64,000 nucleotides of DNA from Synechococcus sp. RedBA-s (GCF_024345495.1 NZ_JAGQBF010000008.1:37603-101602), one strand, 5' to 3'; positions 27,296 through 35,465 are shown, counted from the first letter of the stretch. The notes: generated from the sequence alone by a model not told the origin. Numbers and translations: made by a program.

Positions 27296-28290
27296 TCATT
27301 GCGCCTGCATCACCGCCGGCGGCTTCCAGCTGCCTTCGCCGGGCGGCAGGATCGACGGCGGCGTGTCCTTCGGCCAGTACAGGCGCATCACCATGTAGAT
27401 CGGGCCATCCGGCGCGGGCAACCAGTTGGCTTCCTTGTCCTTGCCGGGCGAATCCTTCTGGATGAGCAGCGTGAGCGACCCGTCCGCGTTCTTCTTCATC
27501 TTCGGCAGCATTCCCGAGTTGATCAGGTAGCGGTTGATCGGGTTGTCGATCAGCAACTGCGTCTTGCCGTCGTACATCGTCACCGACCAGAACGAGTTCA
27601 CAGGCGGCAGCTGGTCCTTCGCGAAGGTCAGGGTGTAGCGGTGCTTGCTGCCGTCCAGCGCGGTGCCGGTGCCGTCGGTCTTGGCCAACGGGTGCATGGC
27701 CTCGGCGGCGGCGTTGCCGTAAATGCCGGCCATCGCGGCGGCGGCGCGCAGCTCGTAGTCGCCCTTGAAGAAGGTGCGGTCGCCGAAGGCCGCGCCGACG
27801 AGCCAGCCGTTGATGTCCTTGCCGATCCTGTCGCGGCGCTTTTCGATCGCCTCGTATCCCTGCTTCACGGCCAGGCCCACCGCCGCCTTGTGCTCGAGCG
27901 AGAGGTCATTGAAGTTGAAGGTCTTGCCCAGGCCGATGCCGATGCTGGCGAACTTGGCGCGCAGCTCCTTTTCTTCCGCCACCACGGGCGCGAACTGCAG
28001 CAGGAAGTCGAGGGTGACCGCGAAGTCGGTCTTGAACGGGCCCTGGCCAACGAAAGGCGGGAACGCGATGCCGGTGCGGCGGGCGGCGGGCGGCGGGCGG
28101 CGCAGGCTGCTTCAGGAAGGCCGAAAGCGGCTCGGCGCGGATGCCGGCCTGCACCTTCTTCACGTTGTTGATATCGGCAGCGTTGAAGAGCTGGGTGCGG
28201 AAGATGATCAGGCTGAACTGCGTCTCTGAGCGGAACACCTTGGCGATGCCTTCGGGCTTGTTACCCTTCCATTTGGGGCCAGCGACCAAG
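27296..28290 (-). pseudogene. DUF1254/DUF1214 gene, 5'-truncated and frameshifted
   Basis: The C-terminal DUF1214 part (from 28060 down) is intact: NDLSLEHKAAVGLAVKQGYE, NSFWSVTMYDGKTQLL, NPINRYLI and MRLYWPKDTPPSILPPGEGSW. The N-terminal part (SETQFSLIIFRTQLFNAADI ... LSAFLKQPAPPAA) lies in another frame. The switch falls in a CCGCCGC/CCGCCGCCC run near 28085-28100, consistent with repeat slippage. No signal peptide or complete DUF1254 start is present before homology fades near 28290. These proteins are usually periplasmic and of unknown function. Confidence 0.75.
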
Positions 28291-28349
28291 TAACAGAGGC
28301 CAAGCGCAGCGGCCCCTGCTAAGCAGGAGGTCTTCTCCCCGCTCGTGCC

Positions 28350-28727
28350 ATGAAAAGGATCCATGAACTCGCTTTGCTGGCCGTCTCTGGCGTGGCTTTC
28401 TCCCTGGCCGCAGGCAGTGTCTGCCTGGCACGACCGAACCCCGGGGGGATCGGGGGGCCGGCATCCGGGGCAGGTGTGGCTCCTGGGGCAGGGTTCGGTG
28501 CGGCAGGGCCTGGCCTCGATCGGGAGCCAGGGGTGGGCGCAGGTGGTGTCGGTGGCCCTGCCTCCGGCGCAGGGGTCCTGCCCGGTGCGGGAGTGGGAGA
28601 AGCAGGTGTCGGTGTGGAGGCACGGCCCGTGGAGAATCCAGGTGGTCTCGGTGGGCCTGCCTCCGGAGCCGGGGTTCGCCCTGGAGCGGGCTTCGGGGCA
28701 CCAGGCGCGGGGATGTACCGGCGCTGA
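28350..28727 (+). CDS. secreted Gly/Ala/Pro protein with three 33-residue repeats
   Basis: The 125-residue precursor has a signal peptide (LALLAVSGVAFSLAAGSVCLA), then three units with exact 33-residue spacing built on GG(I/V/L)GGPASGAGV.PGAG.G. Almost no aromatic or charged residues occur inside the cores; the linkers carry Arg, Glu and Asp. It is probably an extracellular or wall-associated structural protein. No family was recognised. The upstream DUF1254 remnant is on the other strand. Confidence 0.7.
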   Translation: MKRIHELALLAVSGVAFSLAAGSVCLARPNPGGIGGPASGAGVAPGAGFGAAGPGLDREPGVGAGGVGGPASGAGVLPGAGVGEAGVGVEARPVENPGGLGGPASGAGVRPGAGFGAPGAGMYRR

Positions 28728-28872
28728 TGTAATCAGGCGTATCGAACTGGCCTGCAACGGTGACAGGCGAGGCCTGCGAAAGCTTCTGTTGAAGGGACGG
28801 ACACCCGCACCTTCATGGTCTGGCAGCCAACATCCTGATCGTTATTGTCAAGCTGATGGATGCAACAACACC

Positions 28873-29238
28873 ATGGCTCTCACCGGATCTGAACTGCTCG
28901 CCAAAGTCAAGGAGCTGGGTGATGTCTCCAAGTCGGATCTGGTGCGAGCCGCCGGTTATGTGAGCAGCAAGAAGGACGGCAGCGATCGGTTGAACTTCAC
29001 GGCCTTCTATGAGGCGCTGCTGGAAGCCAAAGGCGTCAGCTTGGGTGATGGCAACGGCAAAGGGAAGGCCGGCCGCAGCTTGAGTTACGTGGCCAAGGTG
29101 CAGTTCAACGGTAACCTGCTGGTAGGCATGGCCTACACCGGACTGCTTGGCCTCAAGCCCGGTGATGAGTTCGAGATCAAGCTCGGCAAGAAACAAATCC
29201 GTCTGATTCCTGCGGGCGCGGCTGACGACGAGGAGTGA
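28873..29238 (+). CDS. cyanobacterial AbrB-type transcription regulator (cyAbrB)
   Basis: The 121-residue protein has the cyAbrB layout: TGSELLAKVKELGDVSKSDL at the N-terminus, FTAFYEALLEAKGVSL in the middle, and a C-terminal AbrB swapped-hairpin domain with VQFNGNLLVGMAYTG, LGLKPGDEFEIKLGKKQIRL. cyAbrB proteins bind DNA broadly and regulate nitrogen, carbon and stress genes. A 3' fragment of a second copy is at 30731. The DNA just after the stop is a scrap of the hydrolase that follows that second copy. Confidence 0.92.
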   Translation: MALTGSELLAKVKELGDVSKSDLVRAAGYVSSKKDGSDRLNFTAFYEALLEAKGVSLGDGNGKGKAGRSLSYVAKVQFNGNLLVGMAYTGLLGLKPGDEFEIKLGKKQIRLIPAGAADDEE

Positions 29239-29250
29239 AGGTAGCTGGGC

Positions 29251-29345
29251 TGGATCTCCAGCGCTGACAACGGCTTCAAGCTCACCCGTAGTTCCGGCGT
29301 CAGCAAGGAGAAGATCTGGGCCATCGGAGTGGCGGCTGGAAGGCC
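29251..29345 (+). pseudogene. 3' scrap of a Tex30/KANL3-like hydrolase
   Basis: The frame WISSADNGFKLTRSSGVSKEK matches WIPSGDHSFKPTRSSGLSEAE from the intact hydrolase at 31048-31713. Only about 30 codons remain, placed directly after the intact cyAbrB gene. Confidence 0.7.
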
Positions 29346-29367
29346 TGGCCGATGGGGAGCGAGCCTC

Positions 29368-29817
29368 TCAACCCAGCCCGCCCAGGCGGATGAGCGCGCC
29401 CACCACCACAAAAGCGATCGCCAGGGCTGTGATGCCACGGATGTGCCAGGCCAGGCCACTGAGGTTGGCGTCTGTGAGGTTGGGGATCAGCCGCAGGCGG
29501 GCATGCACGGCCAGTGCCGCGGTAGCGGCCAGCAGCAGCAGCTTGGTGCCCACCAGCATGCCGATCGGGTTCTGTGGGTTGAAGAGCCCCTGGAAGTGGG
29601 GAAGGTAGATCCAGCCCATCCACAGGCCGGTGACCACCTGGATGGCGAGAGCGGTGAGGCCCAGCGGCTCGAACGTCTCCTCGAAGGCGCGGATCGGCGC
29701 CGCATGGCCCTCGCGCAGGGCGCGGGGCAGCACGCCCAGATCCAGCACCAGATGGCCGCCGGTCCAGACCGTGGCGGCCAGGGCATGCACGATCACCAGC
29801 AGCGAGAACACAGCCAT
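29368..29817 (-). CDS. CopD-like membrane protein
   Basis: The 149-residue protein has four membrane helices with LLVIVHALAATVWTGGHLVL at the N-terminus and LLLLAATAALAVHARLRLIP later. Conserved in-membrane His residues are typical of the CopD superfamily, linked to copper uptake or heme-binding membrane proteins. It lies between the two cyAbrB/hydrolase copies on the opposite strand. Confidence 0.78.
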   Translation of the reverse strand: MAVFSLLVIVHALAATVWTGGHLVLDLGVLPRALREGHAAPIRAFEETFEPLGLTALAIQVVTGLWMGWIYLPHFQGLFNPQNPIGMLVGTKLLLLAATAALAVHARLRLIPNLTDANLSGLAWHIRGITALAIAFVVVGALIRLGGLG

Positions 29818-29926
29818 CTCAACGAGTGCACGGCAGCTTCCACGATGAAGCCCGTTCGGGCTGTCAGAGCATGAAGGTGATCGTCGATCTGTGTATGGTC
29901 CCGTCCAGCGTGGGCTGCTGAGGCCG

Positions 29927-30727
29927 ATGGGCGTAGCACCGATGACTGTGGGTAGGTGGCTGGGCTGGGCCGGCTTGCTGGCGCTGGGCTATGGCGGCGT
30001 GTCCCTGCTGGTGTTCCTGACCCAGCGCTGGTTGATTTATTTCCCCCAGCCCGCCGCCGACCCATCCGGCCGGCTGGTGCTGCAGGTGGAGGGCAAGCGC
30101 CTGCTGGTGGCCCATCGCTCCCATCCGGGGCCCCGGGCGCTGATCTACTTCGGGGGCAACGCCGAGGACGTGTCCCTCACCCGCGCCGATCTGGCCGCCC
30201 TGCTGCCCGACACGGCCCTCTACCTGCTCCACTACCGCGGTTACGGCGGCAGCGAGGGCAGACCCAGCGAAGCGGCCCTGCGCGCCGACGCCCAGGCCCT
30301 CTATGCCCACGTGGCCGAGCGCCACAGCGCGGTGGCGGTGGTGGGCCGCAGCCTGGGCACAGGCCCGGCGGTGCATCTGGCCGCCACCCGCCCGGTGCAG
30401 CGCCTGGTGCTGCTGGTGCCCTTCGACAGCTTGCTGGCGGTGGCCCGCGGCGCCATGCCGTGGCTACTGGTGGATCTGCTGCTGCTCGATCGCTGGGATG
30501 CGGCCGCCGAGGCGCCCCTGGTGCGTGCCCCCACCACGATCGTGGCGGCGGCCGTCGATCGGGTGGTGCCCACGCGCCACGCCGTAGCCCTGCACCGCGC
30601 CTTCCTGCCCGGCGTGGCAGAGCTGGTGCTGGTGCCCGACCTCGAGCACAACACCCCGATCCTCAATTCGGCGGCCCTTCGCGCTGCCCTGCAAGGCCAG
30701 GAAACTGGCCGTCCCCACAGCCGCTAG
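29927..30727 (+). CDS. membrane-anchored alpha/beta hydrolase
   Basis: The 266-residue protein has an N-terminal membrane helix (LGWAGLLALGYGGVSLLVFL), then an alpha/beta hydrolase fold with HYRGYGGSEGRPSE (oxyanion region), nucleophile elbow VGRSLGTGPAV, an acid region (AAAVDRVVPTRH) and catalytic His in LEHNTPIL. It resembles ABHD17/BEM46-like hydrolases. The stop is 3 bp before the truncated cyAbrB copy. Confidence 0.87.
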   Translation: MGVAPMTVGRWLGWAGLLALGYGGVSLLVFLTQRWLIYFPQPAADPSGRLVLQVEGKRLLVAHRSHPGPRALIYFGGNAEDVSLTRADLAALLPDTALYLLHYRGYGGSEGRPSEAALRADAQALYAHVAERHSAVAVVGRSLGTGPAVHLAATRPVQRLVLLVPFDSLLAVARGAMPWLLVDLLLLDRWDAAAEAPLVRAPTTIVAAAVDRVVPTRHAVALHRAFLPGVAELVLVPDLEHNTPILNSAALRAALQGQETGRPHSR

Positions 30728-30730
30728 CAG

Positions 30731-30961
30731 GTGCTGCTGGAGGCGAAGGGCGTCAGCCTCGGAGAGGGTGGTGGCAACGGCAAGGGCAGAGGTGGCCGCA
30801 GCCTGAGCGAAAGGCCCAAGGTGCGCTTCAACGGCATCCTGCTGGTGACCAAGGCCTACACCGACCTGCTCGATCTCAAGCCCGGAGATGAGTTCGAGAT
30901 CAAGCTGGGCCGCAAGCAGATCCGCCTGGTGCCGGTGGATGGGGTCGACGAGGAGGAGTGA
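30731..30961 (+). pseudogene. cyAbrB, 3' part only
   Basis: The 76 codons match residues about 46-121 of the intact cyAbrB (LLEAKGVSLG, VRFNGILLVTKAYTDLLDL, KPGDEFEIKLGRKQIRLVP), but the N-terminal third is missing and the homology begins abruptly 4 bp after the previous stop. It could be expressed from a GTG as a bare AbrB domain, but this looks like a truncation. Confidence 0.75.
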
Positions 30962-31047
30962 GAGGCAGCTGGGCTGATCGTTCCCGCTTGGGGATGCGGC
31001 GTTGAGGTGATCGGATTGACGCCGGCTGGTTCCGCGAGGATCGAGCC

Positions 31048-31713
31048 ATGAACCCTGACCCTCCGCCCGCGCCCCGCTTGATCGATGGTCCCGATGTCGC
31101 GCCAGCCACCGTGCTGCTGGCCCATGGGGCCGGGGCACCGATGGACAGCCCGTTCATGGCGGCTATCGCCGGCGGACTGGCCGAGTCGGGCTGGCGGGTG
31201 GTGCGCTTTGAGTTCCCCTACATGGCCCGGATGCGCGAGACGGGCCGCCGCCAGGGCCCCGACCGGATGCCTGTGCTGCAGGAGGCATTCCGCCAGCAGG
31301 TGCGGTGGGAGAAGACGGAGCAGCCGGACCGACCGGTGTTCATCGGCGGCAAGTCCATGGGCGGCCGGGTGGCCAGCCTGCTGGTCGATGAGATGGCCGC
31401 CAGCGATGGGGTGCGCGGCTGTCTTTGCCTGGGCTACCCCTTCCACCCGCCTGGCAAGCCACTGCAGCTGCGCACCGAGCACCTGGCCGCCCTGAGGACT
31501 CCCACCTTGATTCTGCAGGGGGAGCGGGACAGCTTCGGCCGGCGGGAGGAGGTGGAGACCTACACCCTCTCGCCGCAGGTACAGCTGCGTTGGATCCCCA
31601 GCGGTGACCACAGCTTCAAGCCCACCCGCAGCTCCGGCCTCAGCGAGGCGGAGAACTGGGCCACGGCGGTGGCCTTGAGCGATCAGTTCCTACGGGAGTT
31701 GCTTAGCGGCTGA
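31048..31713 (+). CDS. Tex30/KANL3-type alpha/beta hydrolase
   Basis: The 221-residue protein has VLLAHGAGAPMDSPFMAAIA (oxyanion loop), the nucleophile elbow GGKSMGGRVASLL, LILQGERDSFGRREEVE near the acid, and PSGDHSF with the catalytic His. This is the predicted alpha/beta hydrolase family related to Tex30/KANL3. It lies downstream of the truncated cyAbrB copy. Confidence 0.88.
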   Translation: MNPDPPPAPRLIDGPDVAPATVLLAHGAGAPMDSPFMAAIAGGLAESGWRVVRFEFPYMARMRETGRRQGPDRMPVLQEAFRQQVRWEKTEQPDRPVFIGGKSMGGRVASLLVDEMAASDGVRGCLCLGYPFHPPGKPLQLRTEHLAALRTPTLILQGERDSFGRREEVETYTLSPQVQLRWIPSGDHSFKPTRSSGLSEAENWATAVALSDQFLRELLSG

Positions 31714-31725
31714 GCCACTGGCTGC

Positions 31726-32295
31726 CTACGCCTTGAGCCAGCCCCGCTCATTCACCAACCGCGCCGCTTCCTGGGCAGCCTCGACGCAGCGGTGTGCCCG
31801 GCGCTTGGCGTCGTCCTGGCTCTGGGCGCGGAGTAGGTAGCCCTCCATCGCTTCCGGCGTTTCGATCAAGGCCAGCAGGCCCTGGGTTCGGCTACCGATC
31901 GAGGGATCGGCCAGAAGCCGGGTGATCAGGTTGAGGTCCCACAGCAACCTGCCTTGGCAACCGGGAGCGAACAGCTGATCCTGCAACACCCCCAGGCACC
32001 CCTGCTTGAAGGTATCCAGCTGGCCAGGCCGGAAGCGGCGGCTGTTGGGCAGTCCCTCCGCCGGGTCAGTGGGGAGACTCGCCGGGGCTGGTTGATTCAC
32101 CTCGGGGCTGTGTTCAACACTCCAGCTCAACCCCGTGCCGGGCAGACCCACTGTGGTGCGGGGGCCGCCTGAGCGGGCCACTGGGATGTTGAAGGAAGCT
32201 CCCCGACCCCCGAGCGAAATCAAACTGAGACCGCTCTTGCTGAAGTTGAAGCGCAGGGGGCCCAGGCGGGCAGAGCGGCGGAAGCGGAAGGGCAT
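31726..32295 (-). CDS. DUF4236 domain protein
   Basis: The 189-residue protein starts with MPFRFRRSARLGPLRFNFSK and SGLSLISLGGRGASFNIP, the DUF4236 beta-rich motif with TVGLPGTGLSWSVE. A helical C-terminal domain of about 110 residues follows (GCLGVLQDQL, AHRCVEAAQEAARL). Function is unknown. A broken partial copy of the N-terminal domain lies at about 35285-35465. Confidence 0.8.
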   Translation of the reverse strand: MPFRFRRSARLGPLRFNFSKSGLSLISLGGRGASFNIPVARSGGPRTTVGLPGTGLSWSVEHSPEVNQPAPASLPTDPAEGLPNSRRFRPGQLDTFKQGCLGVLQDQLFAPGCQGRLLWDLNLITRLLADPSIGSRTQGLLALIETPEAMEGYLLRAQSQDDAKRRAHRCVEAAQEAARLVNERGWLKA

Positions 32296-32614
32296 GGGAC
32301 CGCACCGGCTCAGGAGCCAAGGGGTAAGCAGATCCTGCCGCCTGCTGCTCGTGCTGCGGTGACTCTTCTCCGAGATATCCCCAATTCGGCCATGGCCCGT
32401 TCAAACTAACTGCCCGTTAGTGGTCTCCTTAGCGTGCGCTTTGCAAGTGGCTGCCTGGTCCTTCGCATGAATGGAACGCTCTTGCCTGTGAAGGGGCTCG
32501 ACACTGCCAGCCAGGAGCTGAGCCCCCTTTGAACCGTCTCGAACAGATTCAATCGTCGGACGATGTTCCCAGGCGGGCTGAACAAGGCCAATGCGTGGTG
32601 AGGAGGTCTGACCC

Positions 32615-32794
32615 ATGAGCGCCGCCGTTCTCGCCCCAGGGGCCCGCATCGAGTGCCGCAGCGCCGAATGGATGGTGCGCAGCCTGGGCCGCAGCTCTGA
32701 CGGCCAGCAGGTAGTGGATGTGGTGGGGGTGACATCTTTCCTGAACCCGGGGGATTATCAGAAGCTCATCTGCCACATTCTGGTCGGAGAATAG
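32615..32794 (+). CDS. short ORF resembling the N-terminus of an SNF2-type helicase
   Basis: The 59-codon frame (MSAAVLAPGARIECRSAEWM, then LGRSSDGQQVVDVVGVTSFL) is preceded by GAGGAGG. It resembles the leading domain of large SNF2-like helicases in mobile DNA, but stops after ILVGE. It is probably a truncated remnant. Confidence 0.4.
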   Translation: MSAAVLAPGARIECRSAEWMVRSLGRSSDGQQVVDVVGVTSFLNPGDYQKLICHILVGE

Positions 32795-32902
32795 TCAGTC
32801 TGATTGCAAGCATTTCGAAGGGGTTATGGCCTGTGCGCTCTTCGTAGTTGTTGCGTGTCACCCTCAGATTCCTCGTTGACACCCTCTTGCCTGGCGTCCT
32901 GA

Positions 32903-33190
32903 TCAGACGGGTGGCGGGCTGTGCTTCCTCCCGCTCCGGAGCCCCAGCAACAAACCAATCCCAGAGCCGGCGATGAACAGGGTGAGCATGCCGAGGACCG
33001 TGGAGTAGTAAGGCTGCAGATTGATGGCACCGAAGTTGCCCGTGTGCAGCTTGATCAGCCAGAAGGCTTCAATCCCGCGGGCCGAGAGGGCCCCATAGAG
33101 CGAACCGGAGAGGGCCGTGAGCAGGAGCGGCACTGCCGCCAGGGGCACGAGGCTGCGGTGCAGCCGGCGAAGCAGGTGATGGCGGCTCAC
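32903..33190 (-). CDS. PepSY-TM-like small membrane protein
   Basis: The 95-residue protein has two membrane helices with RLHRSLVPLAAVPLLLTALS and the KLHTGNFGAI stretch of PepSY-associated TM proteins, which sit with ferric or metal reductases and receptors. Its start overlaps the stop of the upstream DUF3721 gene by 4 bp (ATGA), so the two are co-translated. Confidence 0.75.
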   Translation of the reverse strand: MSRHHLLRRLHRSLVPLAAVPLLLTALSGSLYGALSARGIEAFWLIKLHTGNFGAINLQPYYSTVLGMLTLFIAGSGIGLLLGLRSGRKHSPPPV

Positions 33191-33441
33191 TCGTTCTGAA
33201 GGGCCTTGTGCAGCACCTGCTCATTGGCGCAGGGCATCCACAGCGTGCCCATCGCAAAAGCGCCCTTGCATTTGAGTTCGGCGGCGCGTTGCTCAGCTTC
33301 CTGCTTGGTCTTGAACATGCCCTTCATGTGCGCCGCAGCGGGTGCGGCAACGAGCAGCGGGGCGAAGGCCACCGCTGCCAGAGCAGCCAGCAGGGTCCAC
33401 TTGTAGGGCTGCTGGAGGGGACTGGTGTGGTGCCGGATCAT
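33187..33441 (-). CDS. DUF3721 secreted protein, copy A
   Basis: The 84-residue precursor has a signal peptide (LLAALAAVAFAPLLVAAPAAA) and the DUF3721 core MFKTKQEAEQRAAELKCKGA, FAMGTLWMPC. Two Cys are conserved with copy B. The function of DUF3721 is unknown. It shares an operon with PepSY-TM and, upstream, copy B. Confidence 0.85.
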   Translation of the reverse strand: MIRHHTSPLQQPYKWTLLAALAAVAFAPLLVAAPAAAHMKGMFKTKQEAEQRAAELKCKGAFAMGTLWMPCANEQVLHKALQNE

Positions 33442-33498
33442 CGGGTTGTCACGGGGATGGTCAGGGCAAGAATCAGAGGCGGAAAGGGAAGGGTGGAA

Positions 33499-33714
33499 TC
33501 ACTTCTCCTTGGAGACGGCCTTCTGGTAAACATCGAAGTTCTGGCAGGGCATCCACTCCTTGCCCATCGCAAAGGCGCCGCTGCACTTCAGTTCCTTGGC
33601 TCGTTTTTCCGCAGTGGCCTTGCTCGGGAACATGTCGTTGGCCTGGGCGCGGGCGGCACTGGGTGCCACGGCAACGCCTGCCGAGAGGAGGAGAGCCAGA
33701 GCGATGGGGTTCAC
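33499..33714 (-). CDS. DUF3721 secreted protein, copy B
   Basis: The 71-residue precursor has a signal peptide (PIALALLLSAGVAVAPSAARA) and the core MFPSKATAEKRAKELKCSGA, FAMGKEWMPCQ. It is the first gene behind the MerR-type promoter. GTG 33714 places the signal peptide correctly; the longer frame runs through the promoter. Confidence 0.85.
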   Translation of the reverse strand: MNPIALALLLSAGVAVAPSAARAQANDMFPSKATAEKRAKELKCSGAFAMGKEWMPCQNFDVYQKAVSKEK

Positions 33715-33748
33715 GGAATTCCGGTGATGGCAGAAAGGACTGAAGTCC

Positions 33749-33780
33749 ACTTTAGAGTCTCCCCATAGGTGGAGAGTCAA
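33749..33780 (-). promoter_or_regulatory. MerR-type promoter/operator with 20-bp spacer
   Basis: On the minus strand TTGACT (-35) and TAAAGT (-10) are 20 bp apart, the elongated spacing typical of MerR-regulated promoters. The spacer contains an imperfect dyad (GACTCTCC ... GGGGAGACTC). It lies between the divergent DUF3721 and MerR genes, 4 bp from the MerR start. Confidence 0.7.
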
Positions 33781-33784
33781 GTCC

Positions 33785-34189
33785 ATGGAAGCCGTCGGCA
33801 TGAAGATCGGGGCGCTGGCCGGCCGCAGCGGCCTGCCGGTGAAGACCCTGCGCTACTACGAGGACCTGGGCCTGCTGCCGGCGATCGGCCGCAGCGAAGG
33901 CGGGTACCGCCTGTTCGCTGAGGAGAGCCTGCGGCGCCTGGAGTTCATCCGCCGGCTCAAGACCCTCGGGCTCAGCCTGGAGGAGATCCAGGGCTGCCTG
34001 GCCGTGCACGACGCCGGCGTCCTGCCCTGTGACGACATCGCAATCCAGCTGGGGCGCCAGATCGAGCGGATCGATGGCCAGATCAAGGAGCTGCGGCAGC
34101 TCCGAAAGGAACTGCATGGCCTGCTGGCCGGCTGGCAGAGCGATCCCCCCAAGGAGGGGGATGTGATCTGTCCGAATCTTCAGGTCTGA
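33785..34189 (+). CDS. MerR family metal-responsive regulator
   Basis: The 134-residue protein has an N-terminal winged HTH (MKIGALAGRSGLPVKTLRYY, GYRLF), a coiled-coil dimer helix (about 85-118) and cysteines at 71, 82 and 129. C82 and the C-terminal ICPNL cysteine sit where CueR/ZntR/CadR-like regulators bind metal. It probably activates the DUF3721 operon from the shared divergent region. The metal is not certain; the loop does not match CueR exactly. Confidence 0.87.
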   Translation: MEAVGMKIGALAGRSGLPVKTLRYYEDLGLLPAIGRSEGGYRLFAEESLRRLEFIRRLKTLGLSLEEIQGCLAVHDAGVLPCDDIAIQLGRQIERIDGQIKELRQLRKELHGLLAGWQSDPPKEGDVICPNLQV

Positions 34190-34320
34190 AGGCTGATCGT
34201 GACGTTCGGCCAGCACGGAACGAATGGGCACCGATCCGATGAAGTCATGATCCGGAGCCGCGACCAGATCCCTGCTGCGTGCCCATGCTGAGGACAGGTA
34301 GAAGCAAGGGAGCAGAGCTG

Positions 34321-34992
34321 ATGGGCCATCACCATGCCGCGTTGGACCAGACACCTTCGGTGGCGCTGAGGCTCGCGGCCACCGCAGGACTGGGAGCGCT
34401 CATTCTGTCGCTGGGAGCTCCAGCGCGCTCAGTGCCGCCCCAGGTGATGGCCCCAGCAGGAAGCGGGATGGGAAAGGGGCTGAGCGGTCCGGGGCGGATG
34501 GGTACCCAGACGATGGATCAGCACTTCATCGTCATGATGATTCCTCACCATGACGGGGCGATCGCCATGGCCGATCTCGCCCTCACCCGCGCGAAGCGAC
34601 CCGAGATCAAGGCCCTGGCCCGCAGCATCAAGGACAGCCAGACGCAGGAGAATGCCCAGATGCGTGCCTGGTACCGGCAGTGGTTCGGCGGTGATGTTCC
34701 CAGCTGGACGACCGGAGGAGCCATGGGCATGGGCGGCATGGGTATGGGGATGGGAGGTGGCATGGGTATGGGCACGAGCCTGGCCGCCCTGAAGAACGCC
34801 GCCGACTTCGATCGGGCCTTCATCGAGCAGATGATTCCCCACCACCGCATGGGCGTGATGATGGCCTCGATGGCCCAGACCAACAGCCAGCATCCGCAGC
34901 TGCGAGCGATGCAACAGGCGATGGTAAAGGCCCAGAGCCGGGAGATCGAGCAGATGACCCAGTGGTACCGCGACTGGTACGGAACACCCTGA
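34321..34992 (+). CDS. secreted double-DUF305 protein, Met-rich
   Basis: The 223-residue precursor has a His-containing N-terminus, a signal segment (LAATAGLGALILSLGAPARS) and two DUF305 four-helix units, each with MIPHH (DQHFIVMMIPHHDGAIAMAD and RAFIEQMIPHHRMGVMMASM). The linker is a Met/Gly run (MGMGGMGMGMGG). Met and His richness suggests copper or other soft-metal binding in the periplasm. GGGAGCAG lies upstream of ATG 34321. Confidence 0.85.
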   Translation: MGHHHAALDQTPSVALRLAATAGLGALILSLGAPARSVPPQVMAPAGSGMGKGLSGPGRMGTQTMDQHFIVMMIPHHDGAIAMADLALTRAKRPEIKALARSIKDSQTQENAQMRAWYRQWFGGDVPSWTTGGAMGMGGMGMGMGGGMGMGTSLAALKNAADFDRAFIEQMIPHHRMGVMMASMAQTNSQHPQLRAMQQAMVKAQSREIEQMTQWYRDWYGTP

Positions 34993-35014
34993 CACCGACC
35001 TGCTGATCGCACTC

Positions 35015-35239
35015 ATGGATCCGTTCTTCATCCTCGACACGCCGAAATCCTTCGAGGCGGCCAGTGCCGCCCTCCAGGAGGCGGTGGTGGACCACAGCTT
35101 CGGCGTGCTGGCCGTGCATGATCTGGGCCACACCCTGCGCAGCAAAGGCCTTCCGTTCCCGGAGCAGTGCCGAATCTTCGAGGTGTGCAACCCCCAGCAG
35201 GCTTTTCCAGCTGACTCCAATCGGATCCAGAACGCCTGA
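35015..35239 (+). pseudogene. DUF302 protein, truncated
   Basis: Residues 1-60 (SFEAASAALQEAVVDHSFGV, HDLGHTLRSKGL, CRIFEVCNPQQA) match the DUF302 N-terminal half. The family continues for about 70 residues with the catalytic-looking core, but here a stop follows after 14 unrelated codons. Confidence 0.65.
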
Positions 35240-35284
35240 TCCGGCAGCCTTTCGATGTGGCACCGAGGTTGGATCGGCTTGCCG

Positions 35285-35465
35285 TACTGACAAGCAAGGC
35301 AGGCGGCTGTTGAGCGGCCCCTCGGCAATGCCTGCCGGGATCGCGACAGGACGATCCGCGCTGTGCTCCACACTCCAGCTCAGGCCGGTGTCCGGCAGCC
35401 CCACGGTGGTGCGGGTGCCGTCACTGCGCGCCACCGGGATGTTGAACGAGGCGCCAGGCCCCCCG
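35285..35465 (-). pseudogene. DUF4236 domain fragment
   Basis: The frame reads GPGASFNIPVARSDGTRTTV, GLPDTGLSWSVEHSADRPV and EGPLNSRLPC, closely matching residues 30-95 of the DUF4236 protein at 31726-32295. The first 30 residues and the helical C-terminal domain are missing. Confidence 0.75.

Noticed and set aside
29956..30891. 311-codon plus-strand frame overlapping the hydrolase
   Set aside because: Arg/Gly/Pro-rich off-frame reading of the alpha/beta hydrolase gene.
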